A DNA stretch of 64,000 nucleotides from Hafnia alvei (GCF_900095695.1 NZ_FMIQ01000062.1:62001-126000), one strand, 5' to 3'. Shown: positions 41,394 through 50,959, counted from the first letter of the stretch. Notes: generated from the letters alone by a model not told the origin. Program-made: numbers and translations.

Positions 41394-43535
41394 ATGAATA
41401 TTATTGCCATCTTGAATCACATGGGCGTTTACTTCAAAGAAGAGCCTATCCGTGAACTGCACAAGGCACTGGAAGCACTCGATTTTCAGATTGTTTACCC
41501 AAACGACCGTGAAGACCTGCTGAAACTCATCGACAACAACGCACGTCTGTGCGGCGTTATCTTCGACTGGGATACTTATAATCTCGATCTGTGCGAAGAA
41601 ATCAGCGCGATGAACGAACATCTGCCTGTCTATGCTTTTGCCAACACCCACTCTACTCTGGATGTTACCCTTAACGATCTGCGTCTGAACGTTGAGTTCT
41701 TCGAATACGCACTGGGCGCAGCTCAGGATATCGCACAGAAAATCCGTCAGAGCACTGACGCATACATCGACGAAATTCTGCCTCCGTTGACCAAAGCACT
41801 GTTCAACTACGTTAAAGAAGGCAAATACACCTTCTGTACTCCGGGTCACATGGGCGGTACTGCGTTCCAGAAATCCCCAGTGGGCAGCATCTTCTATGAT
41901 TTCTTCGGCGCTAACGCGATGAAATCTGATATCTCCATCTCTGTGGGTGAACTGGGTTCTCTGCTTGACCACTCAGGTCCACACAAAGAAGCTGAAGAAT
42001 ACATTGCGCGTACTTTCAACGCAGAACGCAGCTACATGGTGACTAACGGTACTTCTACCGCGAACAAAATCGTTGGTATGTACTCAGCACCTGCTGGCAG
42101 CACCGTTCTGATTGACCGTAACTGCCATAAGTCTCTGACTCACCTGATGATGATGAGCGACATCACTCCTATCTACTTCCGTCCAACCCGTAACGCTTAC
42201 GGCATCTTGGGTGGTATTCCTAAGAGTGAATTCCAGCACGACACCATCGCTGAACGCGTTGCACAGACTCCAAATGCAACCTGGCCAGTTCACGCCGTAG
42301 TGACCAACTCTACCTACGACGGTCTGCTGTATAACACTGACTACATCAAAGAAGCGCTGGACGTTAAATCCATCCACTTTGACTCAGCATGGGTTCCTTA
42401 CACCAACTTCAGCCCTATCTACAAAGGCCTGTGTGGTATGAGCGGTGGCCGTGTAGAAGGCAAAGTTATTTATGAAACTCAGTCTACTCACAAACTGCTG
42501 GCAGCATTCTCTCAGGCTTCAATGATTCACGTTAAAGGTGATATCAACGAAGAAACCTTCAACGAAGCCTACATGATGCACACCTCTACTTCTCCTCACT
42601 ACGGCATCGTGGCTTCTACCGAAACCGCTGCTGCAATGATGAAAGGTAACGCCGGTAAACGCCTGATCAACGGTTCTATCGAACGCGCGATTCGTTTCCG
42701 TAAAGAAATCAAACGTCTGAACTCCGAGTCTGAAGGCTGGTTCTTCGACGTATGGCAGCCAGAAGGTATCGACGAAGCGAAATGCTGGCCTTTGGATTCC
42801 AAAGACAGCTGGCATGGCTTTAAAGATATCGACAACGACCACATGTATCTGGACCCAATCAAAGTCACTCTGCTGACTCCAGGGATGCAGAAAGATGGCT
42901 CAATGGCTGATACCGGTATCCCAGCGTCTATCGTTTCTAAATACTTAGACGAACACGGCATCATCGTTGAGAAAACAGGTCCATACAACCTGCTGTTCCT
43001 GTTCAGCATCGGTATCGACAAAACTAAGGCACTGAGCCTGCTGCGTGCGCTGACCGAGTTCAAACGTTCATACGACTTGAACCTGCGCGTTAAGAACATG
43101 CTGCCTTCACTGTATCGTGAAGATCCAGAGTTCTATGAAAACATGCGTATTCAGGACTTGGCACAGGGCATCCATGCGCTGATCCAGCATCACAACCTGC
43201 CGGACCTGATGTACCGCGCATTTGAAGTGCTGCCAACCATGGTAATGAACCCACATGCAGCGTTCCAAAAAGAACTGCGTGGCCAGACTGAAGAAGTTTA
43301 TCTGGAAGAGATGATCGGCAAAGTTAATGCCAACATGATCCTGCCATATCCTCCAGGAGTTCCTTTGGTAATGCCAGGTGAAATGTTGACCGAAGAAAGC
43401 CGTCCAGTTCTGGAATTCTTGCAGATGCTGTGCGAAATCGGTGCACATTACCCAGGCTTTGAAACTGATATCCACGGTGCATATCGTCAGGCTGACGGTC
43501 GCTACACTGTTAAAGTTATCAAAGAACAGAAGTAA
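41394..43535 (+). CDS. cadA: CadA, inducible lysine decarboxylase
   Basis: A 713-residue PLP enzyme that converts lysine to cadaverine and CO2, consuming a proton. An N-terminal response-regulator-like wing (~1-130) leads to the fold-type I core with the PLP lysine in TQSTHKLLAAFSQAS (about residue 367), then the C-terminal domain. Codon use is strongly biased, as for an abundant protein. Synteny with cadB and cadC separates it from the constitutive paralogue LdcC, which is absent here. E. coli CadA has 715 residues. Confidence 0.97.
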   Translation: MNIIAILNHMGVYFKEEPIRELHKALEALDFQIVYPNDREDLLKLIDNNARLCGVIFDWDTYNLDLCEEISAMNEHLPVYAFANTHSTLDVTLNDLRLNVEFFEYALGAAQDIAQKIRQSTDAYIDEILPPLTKALFNYVKEGKYTFCTPGHMGGTAFQKSPVGSIFYDFFGANAMKSDISISVGELGSLLDHSGPHKEAEEYIARTFNAERSYMVTNGTSTANKIVGMYSAPAGSTVLIDRNCHKSLTHLMMMSDITPIYFRPTRNAYGILGGIPKSEFQHDTIAERVAQTPNATWPVHAVVTNSTYDGLLYNTDYIKEALDVKSIHFDSAWVPYTNFSPIYKGLCGMSGGRVEGKVIYETQSTHKLLAAFSQASMIHVKGDINEETFNEAYMMHTSTSPHYGIVASTETAAAMMKGNAGKRLINGSIERAIRFRKEIKRLNSESEGWFFDVWQPEGIDEAKCWPLDSKDSWHGFKDIDNDHMYLDPIKVTLLTPGMQKDGSMADTGIPASIVSKYLDEHGIIVEKTGPYNLLFLFSIGIDKTKALSLLRALTEFKRSYDLNLRVKNMLPSLYREDPEFYENMRIQDLAQGIHALIQHHNLPDLMYRAFEVLPTMVMNPHAAFQKELRGQTEEVYLEEMIGKVNANMILPYPPGVPLVMPGEMLTEESRPVLEFLQMLCEIGAHYPGFETDIHGAYRQADGRYTVKVIKEQK

Positions 43536-43545
43536 TTGACTGACT

Positions 43546-43581
43546 GAGGGGGCGTCCTGCTAAAGGGCGCCCCCTTTTATT
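43546..43581 (+). terminator. Terminator of cadBA
   Basis: Ten-base stem GGGGGCGTCC (43548-43557)/GGGCGCCCCC (43565-43574), then TTTTATT. Confidence 0.93.
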
Positions 43582-43608
43582 ATGCAACCCCCTTAAATGG
43601 GAGATGAC

Positions 43609-45093
43609 ATGAAAACACCCTCACAACCGCGCGCTATCTACTATGTCGTAGCATTGCAAATCTGGGAATATTTCAGCTTTTACGGCATGCGTGCGTTACT
43701 GATCCTTTATCTCACCCATCAGCTTGGGTATAACGACACCCACGCTTTCAGTCTATATAGTGCTTACGCTTCATTGGTTTACGTTACCCCAATTATCGGT
43801 GGGATCCTTGCAGATAAGCTGCTGGGTAATCGAATGGCGGTGATAGCCGGAGCCATTCTGATGACGTTAGGCCATGTGGTTCTGGGCGTTAGTGCGGTTT
43901 CACCTTCATCTCTCTATTTAGCCTTAGCCATCATCGTGTGTGGTTACGGGCTGTTCAAATCCAATATCAGCTGCCTGCTGGGCGAGCTTTATGCTCCTGA
44001 AGATCCGCGCCGTGACGGCGGTTTCTCCTTGCTGTATGCCGCTGGAAACATTGGTTCGATCGTTGCCCCCATTGCCTGCGGCCTTGCTGCAGAACAGTAT
44101 GGCTGGCACGTCGGCTTCGCATTAGCCGGAATCGGCATGTTTGCCGGTTTGATTATCTTCTTATGCGGACACAAACATTTCCGCCATACCGTTGGTGTGA
44201 ACCATCAGGGTATGAAAAATAAAACGCTGCGCATTCCTAACTGGGGATGGTTGCTGGCGGCGGTGGTTCTTTCTCCACTCTTTGTCGCGGTTCTTTTCTG
44301 GCGCGACTGGTCAAGCTACGCGTTGGCGCTGGTGTGCGCTGCGGCCATTATTATTATGGTGAGCATTTATCGTCGAGCAGAGCCAGATCAGCGTAAAGGC
44401 CTGCTGCAAATTGTGATTTTAATGCTGCTCGGTACGCTGTTCTGGGCGTTTGCCCAACAGGGCGGCAGCTCAATCAGCTTGTTCATCGACCGCTTTGTGA
44501 ATCGCCAATGGTTCTCTTTCACCATTCCTACGGCGGTGTTCCAATCGGTTAACGGTTTTGCCGTCATGCTAAGCGGTGTTGTTCTGGCTTGGCTGGTTCG
44601 CGAAAATAGCAACGGCAACCGTATATTGCGCATTTGGGGCAAGTTTGCCCTTGGACTGGCGCTGATCAGCGCGGGCTTCGGCATTCTTACCTTCAACGCT
44701 CGCTGGGCGGCGGTTCATGGCCAAGGTTCAATGGCATTAACCGTTTTAGGTCTAGCGGTGATGGGATGCGCAGAACTCTTTATCGATCCAGTGGCGATGG
44801 CACAGATCACTAGGCTGAAAATCCCGGGAGTGACGGGCGTCCTTACCGGGATCTACATGTTGGCGACTGGATCGATAGCCAATTATCTTGCGGGTATTAT
44901 CGCTAATCAAACCGCCGAAGTTTCATTTGAACAAGGCGGGGAAGCGACGGCACACTCCGTGATGGCGTATATCAGCGTGTTTAGCGATATCGCATGGGGC
45001 GCGCTTGGCTGCGTTGGGCTGGTTGCGGTGATCTGGCTGTGTCATATGTTTATGGTACGCCGCAACGCAGTTACCGCCGAGTCGTGCGAATAA
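43609..45093 (+). CDS. dtpC: DtpC, dipeptide/proton symporter (YjdL)
   Basis: A 494-residue POT-family transporter with about twelve to fourteen membrane helices. The motif [20 protein letters not shown] on helix 1 carries the E-x-x-F-Y-x-x-R signature of proton coupling in the family, and [19 protein letters not shown] is conserved. It is closest to YjdL, which prefers lysine-containing dipeptides and follows cadA in E. coli too. The start is ATG 43609 after GGGAG; the ATG four codons upstream overlaps that site. Confidence 0.94.
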   Translation: MKTPSQPRAIYYVVALQIWEYFSFYGMRALLILYLTHQLGYNDTHAFSLYSAYASLVYVTPIIGGILADKLLGNRMAVIAGAILMTLGHVVLGVSAVSPSSLYLALAIIVCGYGLFKSNISCLLGELYAPEDPRRDGGFSLLYAAGNIGSIVAPIACGLAAEQYGWHVGFALAGIGMFAGLIIFLCGHKHFRHTVGVNHQGMKNKTLRIPNWGWLLAAVVLSPLFVAVLFWRDWSSYALALVCAAAIIIMVSIYRRAEPDQRKGLLQIVILMLLGTLFWAFAQQGGSSISLFIDRFVNRQWFSFTIPTAVFQSVNGFAVMLSGVVLAWLVRENSNGNRILRIWGKFALGLALISAGFGILTFNARWAAVHGQGSMALTVLGLAVMGCAELFIDPVAMAQITRLKIPGVTGVLTGIYMLATGSIANYLAGIIANQTAEVSFEQGGEATAHSVMAYISVFSDIAWGALGCVGLVAVIWLCHMFMVRRNAVTAESCE

Positions 45094-45171
45094 GGGCTTG
45101 CTTCCGACAGAACGGATGGTTAACGTTCTGATATTCAATCTTTCAGGGCGGTGACCGCGCCGTAAAGTGTC

Positions 45172-46491
45172 ATGAATAGCTCAGAAATCCAGATGCGAAT
45201 TGCCAGCAAACTTCAGGGGCGTTCGCATCTGATGGTTGCTTTCAGCGGTGGGCTTGATTCCACCGTTTTACTGCATGCGCTCGTTCAGTTACGTATGCAG
45301 AACTTCCCTCATCTACAGCTACGGGCTGCTCATGTCCACCATGGGCTCAGCCGCTATGCTGATTTATGGGTCGATCACTGCAGGTCAGTGTGCCAGCAAT
45401 GGCAGGTACCGTTGCATGTTCTGCGGGTTAAAGTGGATGCCCAGCGCAGCGGCGTTGAAGCCGCCGCGCGTGATGCACGCTATCACGCGATAGCTGGACT
45501 TATCGGCAATCACGAAACCCTGCTGACCGCGCAGCATCTTGACGATCAGTGTGAAACCTTTTTATTGGCGCTTAAACGCGGAAGTGGGCCAACCGGACTT
45601 TCCGCCATGGCCAGCCACATGCCGTTTTTCAGCACCGAACAGATGCGTCCGCTGCTCGATATCAGTCGTGCCCAGCTAGAAGAATACGCTGCCAGCTACG
45701 ATCTCAAATGGGTCGAAGACGACAGCAATCAAGACGATCGCTTCGATCGCAACTTTCTTCGCCTGCGCGTGATCCCAAATCTACGCAACCGCTGGCCACA
45801 CTTTCCTGAAGCCGTTGCCCGCAGCGCCAGCCTGTGTGCCGAGCAAGAACAGCTGCTGGATGAGCTACTGTTAGACTCGCTACAGTCTCTGATGAGCGAA
45901 GATGACTCGCTAAATATCGAAGGTCTGTTGCCAATGTCAGAAGCCAAACGCTACGCGTTATTGCGCCGCTGGATCGCCTGCTTTGGTGTGATGATGCCGA
46001 CTCGTGAACAGCTGCAACGCCTCTGGCACGAAGTGGCAACCGCACGCGAAGACGCAGAGCCGCAGCTTCAACTCGGTAAAAATCAGGTTCGCCGTTATCG
46101 CCAGCATCTTTACCTGCTGCCTCCGCTGCGTTCGCTCAAAACAGAAGTCATCGCGTGGGACCCCCGAGAGACGCTGTCGCTGCCAGATGGTCTAGGGGAA
46201 CTACAGCTCGGTGAGCGCGGAATATGTGTGCGTGCTCCAAGAACGGATGAGGCCGTCTCAATCCGCTTTGCTGCTCATGGCACACTACGCATCGTCGGAC
46301 GTCGCCATTCACGCCCGATAAAAAAAATCTGGCAGGAGCATAACATTCCGCCATGGGAGCGTGAACGAACGCCTATGCTCTACTATGGTGAAACGCTAAT
46401 CGCAGCACTCGGCGTTTTCATTACCCAAGATGGGCAGGGGATGGCGGATCGGCCGGTGTGGAATATACACTGGACCAAAGACTGGATGTAA
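45172..46491 (+). CDS. tilS: TilS, tRNA-Ile lysidine synthetase
   Basis: A 439-residue N-type ATP pyrophosphatase that adds lysine to C34 of tRNA-Ile (CAU), changing its decoding from AUG to AUA. The PP-loop SGGLDSTVLL is at residue ~25. The central and C-terminal domains (TilS substrate-binding, RRHSRPIKKIWQEHNIPPWER) are complete. In E. coli it follows gloA2 directly; here the whole cad block lies between. Confidence 0.96.
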   Translation: MNSSEIQMRIASKLQGRSHLMVAFSGGLDSTVLLHALVQLRMQNFPHLQLRAAHVHHGLSRYADLWVDHCRSVCQQWQVPLHVLRVKVDAQRSGVEAAARDARYHAIAGLIGNHETLLTAQHLDDQCETFLLALKRGSGPTGLSAMASHMPFFSTEQMRPLLDISRAQLEEYAASYDLKWVEDDSNQDDRFDRNFLRLRVIPNLRNRWPHFPEAVARSASLCAEQEQLLDELLLDSLQSLMSEDDSLNIEGLLPMSEAKRYALLRRWIACFGVMMPTREQLQRLWHEVATAREDAEPQLQLGKNQVRRYRQHLYLLPPLRSLKTEVIAWDPRETLSLPDGLGELQLGERGICVRAPRTDEAVSIRFAAHGTLRIVGRRHSRPIKKIWQEHNIPPWERERTPMLYYGETLIAALGVFITQDGQGMADRPVWNIHWTKDWM

Positions 46492-46497
46492 ATCCTC

Positions 46498-46590
46498 TTC
46501 GTACTTGAAACCGTCTCGGCGTTAGCTGCGCTTGCTTACCCGAATCACTTACTGATGTAAGCTCATCGGGATGCGCTCGCTTGCTGCCTT
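46498..46590 (+). repeat. Dispersed intergenic repeat, copy 1
   Basis: Contains CGTACTTGAAACCGTCTCGG, GCTGCGCTTGCTTACCCGAA, TCACTTACTGATGTAAGCTC and ATCGGGATGCGCTCGCTTGC. TTACCCGA and TCGGG arms frame a TAC/GTA dyad. This resembles the ~130-bp repeat family common between genes of Serratia, Yersinia and Hafnia; the family name is not recalled. Confidence 0.6.
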
Positions 46591-46595
46591 GATAC

Positions 46596-46657
46596 GGTAC
46601 CAATTACGTTGAGGATAAATCTCCGTCATACTTCAAGCTACAAATGCGTTGGCTACA
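46596..46657 (+). repeat. 62-bp direct repeat, copy A
   Basis: Begins GGTACCAATTACGTTGAGG and ends GCGTTGGCTACA; 60 of 62 bases equal the copy at 46829-46890. It leads into a second, different version of the dispersed repeat (TTCACCCCAGTCACTTACTT ... AGCTCCTAGGGATG). Confidence 0.92.
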
Positions 46658-46703
46658 CACGTTCACCCCAGTCACTTACTTGCGTAAGCTCCTAGGGATG
46701 AAT

Positions 46704-46769
46704 GAGAGGCATCCCGCCTCTCACCGGAGGCCAGCCTCTGGCTGGTCAAATTCGTTCCTGACGAATTTG
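46704..46769. repeat. Three tandem hairpins between the direct repeats
   Basis: GAGAGGC/GCCTCTC (46704-46722), GGCCAG/CTGGTC-type arms (46729-46747) and AAATTCGT/ACGAATTT (46748-46769). On the minus strand the outer two carry GGGAT and CAGGA in their loops. Confidence 0.75.
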
Positions 46770-46828
46770 TCACGTGTTTGCCGCCTTTTTGTAGCCCGAA
46801 TTATTTAGGAGATTCGTCTGAGTGATGG

Positions 46829-46890
46829 GGTACCAATTACGTTGAGGATAAATCTCCGTCATACTTCAAGCTACAGATGCGTTGGTTACA
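46829..46890 (+). repeat. 62-bp direct repeat, copy B
   Basis: Second copy of 46596-46657, 233 bases downstream. It ends 27 bases before the cytochrome c start, so it forms most of that gene's upstream region. Confidence 0.92.
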
Positions 46891-46917
46891 GTGATGGCAA
46901 TGTCGAGGAAGATAATA

Positions 46918-47235
46918 ATGATGAAAAAATTAATGGCTGCGGTAGTGCTGACAGCGGTGGTTTCTCTGCCTGCATTTGCGGCGGGTGATGCGGCTGCAGG
47001 CAAAAATAAAGCGATGACCTGCGTGGCTTGCCACGGGATGGAAGGCAAAGTGACGGTGCCGATGTATCCTAATTTAGCAGGGCAGAACGCGATGTATCTG
47101 GAGCAGGCGTTGAAAGATTACAAAAGCGGCGGGCGTTCAGGTGGACAAGCTGAAGTGATGAAAGCCTATGTTGGCAATCTTTCCGAGCAGGATATCAGCG
47201 ATTTAGCCGCTTATTACGCGAGTCTGAAACCATAA
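46918..47235 (+). CDS. Small periplasmic c-type cytochrome
   Basis: A 105-residue secreted class I cytochrome c. The signal peptide [19 protein letters not shown] is followed by [19 protein letters not shown] with one CXXCH haem site (C35, C38, H39). The probable axial methionine is in [14 protein letters not shown], and the C-terminal helix is [12 protein letters not shown]. It is presumably a soluble electron carrier; partner unknown, and no oxidase gene is adjacent. GAGGAA sets the start at 46918 or the next ATG at 46921. No such gene lies between tilS and rof in E. coli. Confidence 0.88.
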   Translation: MMKKLMAAVVLTAVVSLPAFAAGDAAAGKNKAMTCVACHGMEGKVTVPMYPNLAGQNAMYLEQALKDYKSGGRSGGQAEVMKAYVGNLSEQDISDLAAYYASLKP

Positions 47236-47316
47236 TGAAAAGGGCGATGAAATCTCATCGCCCTTCGTCTATCTGTTTCGTCAATCTATCTTGATGGAGA
47301 GGTGTGCCGAAAGGGG

Positions 47317-47577
47317 TTAAGACATGCTTACGTTGACAGTGCCAATTTCAGGATGACTGAAGCTAGCAATGTGGTCTAAACGTAACTCCCGTGGCTCGCC
47401 GTCTTGCTCAATAACCAGATATTCTACGTGCTTACGTGAAATCAGATCGTTGGCTTTGGCTTGCAACTTCTCTCCGTTGCGCAGTTCTAGCGCCAGTATC
47501 AGATGATGCTGGCAGGCGAGTTCCAAATTGTCGTAATCGTCACAGTTGATTGGCTGATACTCTTCAATTTTCGACAT
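47317..47577 (-). CDS. rof: Rof, inhibitor of Rho-dependent termination
   Basis: An 86-residue Sm-like-fold protein (YaeO) known to bind Rho and inhibit termination. The core [19 protein letters not shown] and [17 protein letters not shown] is nearly identical to E. coli. The ATG at 47577 is chosen; a GTG two codons upstream is possible. Its start lies inside the end of yaeP, so translation is coupled. Confidence 0.95.
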   Translation of the reverse strand: MSKIEEYQPINCDDYDNLELACQHHLILALELRNGEKLQAKANDLISRKHVEYLVIEQDGEPRELRLDHIASFSHPEIGTVNVSMS

Positions 47578-47764
47578 AATCACTCACCAATAAGTTAGCG
47601 GCGGCATAGGCCGCCTGTTCCCTAACGGCAGAGGGCAGCGCTTCGTTGGCTGCAACCTCATCCAGAGCTTTTAAAACACAACCTAACGCATCAGGTATAT
47701 ATCCCAAATCTCCACTACCGATCTGGGCGTACATACGGCGTACTAACTCAGAATATTGCTGCAA
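47564..47764 (-). CDS. yaeP: Conserved small protein YaeP
   Basis: A 66-residue protein with [21 protein letters not shown] and [16 protein letters not shown], clearly E. coli YaeP and the same length. Function unknown. The stop overlaps the rof start by 14 bases, in a two-gene leftward operon divergent from yaeQ. A small dyad GATAAGC/GCTTATC lies in the intergenic region near 47824-47841. Confidence 0.93.
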   Translation of the reverse strand: MQQYSELVRRMYAQIGSGDLGYIPDALGCVLKALDEVAANEALPSAVREQAAYAAANLLVSDYVEN

Positions 47765-47990
47765 ATTTAACCTCCTCTAAAGCTTATCCCTGTGACGGTT
47801 AGTCTGAAAAAACCGGCACGAGGATAAGCTCTGCTTATCTCATCGACTATAGCACAGCCGCCCTCACTAGAAAGCAGGCTGAGTTGCTGCGCGATGTAAT
47901 AAATCTGTTCTTTACACGTGACAGTCCCACTCTGACTAGTTGCCAGAAGGGGGATACGGTACACTGTTAACAATTATACGAGAGGATTTT

Positions 47991-48539
47991 ATGGCATTAA
48001 AGGCAACGATTTACAAAGCTAACGTCAATATTGCAGATATGGATCGTCATTTTTATCATGACGCCTCCCTGACGCTGGCGCAGCATCCATCAGAAACTGA
48101 ACAACGCATGATGCTGCGGCTTTTAGCTTGGATTTGCCATGCAAACGAGCGCCTGACTTTTACCAAAGGATTATGCGCCGACGATGAGCCAGAATTATGG
48201 CTACGTAATGATTACAACGGTATCGATCTGTGGATTGAACTCGGCTTACCCGATGAGAAACGTCTTAAAAAAGCCTGTTCGTTATCGCAGGAAGTGGTGC
48301 TCTACGCTTATAGTGAACGCGCTGGCCGCGTGTGGTGGCAACAAAATCAGGCAAAACTGAGCGGGCTTAAAGCACTATCTATCCGTTTTGTTAGCGACGA
48401 AATTATGGCGCTGCTGCCTAAGTTTGCTAACCGCACCATGGAATTACAGGCAACAATACAGGAAGGCGCAATCTGGCTGTCTGACGCGCAAAACAACGTT
48501 GAAATCCAGTTTGATCACTGGAAGCCTGCGGGAGTCTGA
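47991..48539 (+). CDS. yaeQ: YaeQ family protein
   Basis: A 182-residue protein with a PD-(D/E)XK nuclease-like fold known from structures of the family; biochemical role unproven. Conserved [38 protein letters not shown] and [18 protein letters not shown]. The ATG at 47991 follows GAGAGGA. One base separates its stop from arfB, so the two are coupled. Confidence 0.94.
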   Translation: MALKATIYKANVNIADMDRHFYHDASLTLAQHPSETEQRMMLRLLAWICHANERLTFTKGLCADDEPELWLRNDYNGIDLWIELGLPDEKRLKKACSLSQEVVLYAYSERAGRVWWQQNQAKLSGLKALSIRFVSDEIMALLPKFANRTMELQATIQEGAIWLSDAQNNVEIQFDHWKPAGV

Positions 48540-48540
48540 G

Positions 48541-48957
48541 ATGTTGCAGATTACCAACACCGTCTCAGTAAGCGATGACGAAATTGAAATCACCGCGATC
48601 CGCGCGCAGGGCAACGGTGGCCAAAATGTGAATAAGTCTTCAACGGCGATTCACCTACGCTTTGATATTCGCAGCTCCAGTTTACCGCCTTTGTACCAAG
48701 AGCGTTTACTGGCGATGAGTCATCATCTGATTACCCCCGACGGCGTCATTATCATCAAGGCGCAGGAATATCGGAGTCAGGAGATGAATCGCGAAGCGGC
48801 GCTGGCAAGATTGACGGAATTAATTAAATCGGCAGGCGTGGTGGAGAAAGTTCGTCGCCCAACGAAGCCGAGTCGAAATGCAAAACGTAAGCGGGTAGAA
48901 AGTAAAACCCGACGTGGGGTGACGAAATCTTTACGTGGCAAGGTGAGTGCGGATTAG
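48541..48957 (+). CDS. arfB: ArfB, alternative ribosome-rescue hydrolase
   Basis: A 138-residue peptidyl-tRNA hydrolase that frees ribosomes stalled at mRNA ends. The catalytic GGQ is in [20 protein letters not shown] (about residue 27). The basic C-terminal tail ([17 protein letters not shown]) inserts in the mRNA channel in the family. It lies downstream of yaeQ and just before nlpE, as in E. coli. Confidence 0.96.
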   Translation: MLQITNTVSVSDDEIEITAIRAQGNGGQNVNKSSTAIHLRFDIRSSSLPPLYQERLLAMSHHLITPDGVIIIKAQEYRSQEMNREAALARLTELIKSAGVVEKVRRPTKPSRNAKRKRVESKTRRGVTKSLRGKVSAD

Positions 48958-49019
48958 CGTTTGTGCTTAGTATGTCACCGAAGATTAAAATAATAGGGAC
49001 CCACAGTAGGAGAACAACT

Positions 49020-49700
49020 GTGAAAAAATTGGCTATTTCGCTGTTTTTGGCAGCGGGTGCGATGGCACTGTTCGGGTGTAACGCTCGTTCCCAATATGTA
49101 GAACAACCTCTCAAGCCGATGGCGCAAAGTTTTCAGGGCGTATTGCCTTGTGCTGACTGCGAGGGCATGGATACGTCGCTGTTCTTGGAAAAAGACGGCA
49201 CCTTTGTACTGAAAGAGATCTATCGTGGTGCACGCGATGGCGATCAAACTTTTGCGGAATATGGCAGTTGGCAGCGTACCGCGGATAAGTTAGTGCTGAC
49301 CGGCACCGATGGCAATAAGCGCTATTTTCGTCCAAAAGGCAATAACTTGACGATGTTGGATACCAGCGGTAACGACATCGATTCCGCGCTGAATTACACC
49401 TTGAAAGCCACGGATGCCCCTTTACCCGTCACGCCAATGACGTTTAAAGGCATGTATGTTTATATGGCGGATGCGGCGATTTTCCGTGATTGTGCTACCG
49501 GTAAGCAATTCCCTGTCAGCAATAACATTGCGCTGGAGCAAGGCTATAGCCATGCGCAGGCCGAGCCGGGACAACCTGTATTCTTGGAAATCCAAGGGCA
49601 CTTCGCGGTAACGCCATCGATGGAAGAAGGTCTGGTGGAAAAAGCGTTAGTTCCTGACGGTCAGCCACGTTTTGATGCTAAAGGCGGCTGCGCAAACTGA
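49020..49700 (+). CDS. nlpE: NlpE (CutF), outer-membrane lipoprotein sensing envelope stress
   Basis: A 226-residue lipoprotein known to activate the Cpx response on surface contact or when lipoprotein traffic fails. The GTG start at 49020 follows TAGGAG, and the lipobox is LFGC with cysteine at residue 20. The N-terminal domain has the PCADCEG CXXC motif, and the C-terminal OB-like domain has FRDCATGKQF and a final GGC. An upstream in-frame ATG at 48963 would bury the signal peptide. Confidence 0.95.
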   Translation: MKKLAISLFLAAGAMALFGCNARSQYVEQPLKPMAQSFQGVLPCADCEGMDTSLFLEKDGTFVLKEIYRGARDGDQTFAEYGSWQRTADKLVLTGTDGNKRYFRPKGNNLTMLDTSGNDIDSALNYTLKATDAPLPVTPMTFKGMYVYMADAAIFRDCATGKQFPVSNNIALEQGYSHAQAEPGQPVFLEIQGHFAVTPSMEEGLVEKALVPDGQPRFDAKGGCAN

Positions 49701-49712
49701 GCATAAACGAAT

Positions 49713-49752
49713 ACACTTCAGGGCTCAGCCCTGAAGTGTTTAAATTTTATCG
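49713..49752. terminator. Shared terminator of nlpE and yfhL
   Basis: Perfect twelve-base arms ACACTTCAGGGC (49713-49724) and GCCCTGAAGTGT (49728-49739) with a three-base loop. TTTAAATTTT follows on the plus strand; the minus side abuts the yfhL stop. The join between two distant E. coli regions falls here. Confidence 0.85.
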
Positions 49753-50000
49753 GCGTGATGCAGTACAACGAACTTATCCCACAGCTGTTCATTACTTTCT
49801 AGATGAGCTGGGTCGCGAATAATCGTGTTGTCGATAGGACAGACTTTCATACAGGTCGGTTCATCGTAGTGGCCTACGCATTCGGTGCAGCGCTCTGCAT
49901 CAATCTCGTAAATATCCATTCCCATGGAAATCGCTTGGTTCGGGCACTCCGGCTCGCACATATCACAGTTGATACATTTTTTTGTGATCAGTAGGGCCAT
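49740..50000 (-). CDS. yfhL: YfhL, 2[4Fe-4S] ferredoxin
   Basis: An 86-residue Alvin-type ferredoxin. Two cluster motifs are seen: CINCDMCEPECPNQAI and CTECVGHYDEPTCMKVCPI, the latter with the long insert typical of this group. ATG 50000 (MALLITKKCINC) matches E. coli. The redox partner is not certain. It is transcribed leftward toward nlpE. Confidence 0.96.
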   Translation of the reverse strand: MALLITKKCINCDMCEPECPNQAISMGMDIYEIDAERCTECVGHYDEPTCMKVCPIDNTIIRDPAHLESNEQLWDKFVVLHHADKI

Positions 50001-50264
50001 AACTCTCTCATAACGTTGCAGGGCGGTTTCAAATAAACCACTCAATGTGGGGCGGATAAATACTCGCGTGGGCGCAGGATTATACTCCCTGACGCGCCAT
50101 ACACCAATTTTTTCACTCGGGTTATCCCTCCCGCGTTAGCGTTAGTTTAGCTACGTGGTTGTATCTTTATGGGATGCTGGGTACCGTTAACACTGTTGAC
50201 CCATTTCAACGAATTGACCCGATTTAAACGAGAAGATGGAATTTTGCTTTCCCTAGGAGCCATT

Positions 50265-50915
50265 TTGACCGACAGCCAGTCAGCGACAAAAGCACAACGC
50301 GTGGTCTTTTTTGACCTTGATGGCACTCTGCATCAGCAAGATATGTTCGGCAGCTTTTTACGCTTTATGCTTTGGCATATGCCACAAAATCTGCTGTTAG
50401 TGATCCCTCTGTTGCCGGTGATTGCCTTCGCTTTGATCGTTCAGGGAAGAGCAACGCGCTGGCCAATAAGCCTGCTGCTTTGGGCCATCACGTTTGGTCA
50501 TCGAGAGTCGCGGTTGAATGCGCTTGAGCGCCAGTTTGTGCAGGTGTTTAAGCGTGATGTGGTGCCTTTTCCGGTTGTCATGGGGCGTTTGAAACAGTAT
50601 TTAAGCAGCCAAACGGCAGAAGTATGGTTGATTACCGGTTCTCCTCAGCGCTTGGTTGAACAAGTCTATGCTGATGAACCTTTTATTCATCAGGTGCGCA
50701 TGATCGGTAGCCGCATGGTGCGTCGCCGTGGTGGCTGGGTGCTGACGCTGCGTTGTTTAGGGCCGGAAAAAGTGGTGCAGCTAGAAAAGGAGCTGGGTAA
50801 GCCGCTTAAACTTTACAGTGGATACAGTGATAGCCAGCAAGATAACCCGCTATTGTCATTTTGCGAGCACCGCTTCCGTGTGAGTCCTACGGGAGAGTTA
50901 CAGCAGTTAGAGTGA
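50265..50915 (+). CDS. pgpC: PgpC, phosphatidylglycerophosphatase C
   Basis: A 216-residue HAD-superfamily membrane phosphatase that makes phosphatidylglycerol. Motif I FFDLDGTLHQQD, motif II LITGSPQ, and motif III/IV GYSDSQQDNP are intact, with a hydrophobic hairpin at ~30-65. The start is taken as TTG 50265 because AGGAG lies five bases upstream and the length then fits E. coli (211). An ATG at 50169 would add 32 unconserved residues. Confidence 0.92.
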   Translation: MTDSQSATKAQRVVFFDLDGTLHQQDMFGSFLRFMLWHMPQNLLLVIPLLPVIAFALIVQGRATRWPISLLLWAITFGHRESRLNALERQFVQVFKRDVVPFPVVMGRLKQYLSSQTAEVWLITGSPQRLVEQVYADEPFIHQVRMIGSRMVRRRGGWVLTLRCLGPEKVVQLEKELGKPLKLYSGYSDSQQDNPLLSFCEHRFRVSPTGELQQLE

Positions 50916-50917
50916 AT

Positions 50918-50950
50918 AAAACAAGCCTCCCCGTACAAAGGGGAGGCTAG
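50918..50950 (-). terminator. Terminator of the iron alcohol dehydrogenase gene
   Basis: Read leftward: AGCCTCCCC/GGGGAGGCT with a short loop then TGTTTTATTC. It may also help to stop pgpC transcripts from the other side. Confidence 0.85.
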
Positions 50951-50959
50951 ATAGCGTAA

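Noticed and set aside
47767-47973. 68-codon frame upstream of yaeP on the minus strand
   Set aside because: It fills the yaeP-yaeQ promoter gap, has no convincing ribosome-binding site, and resembles no protein I know.
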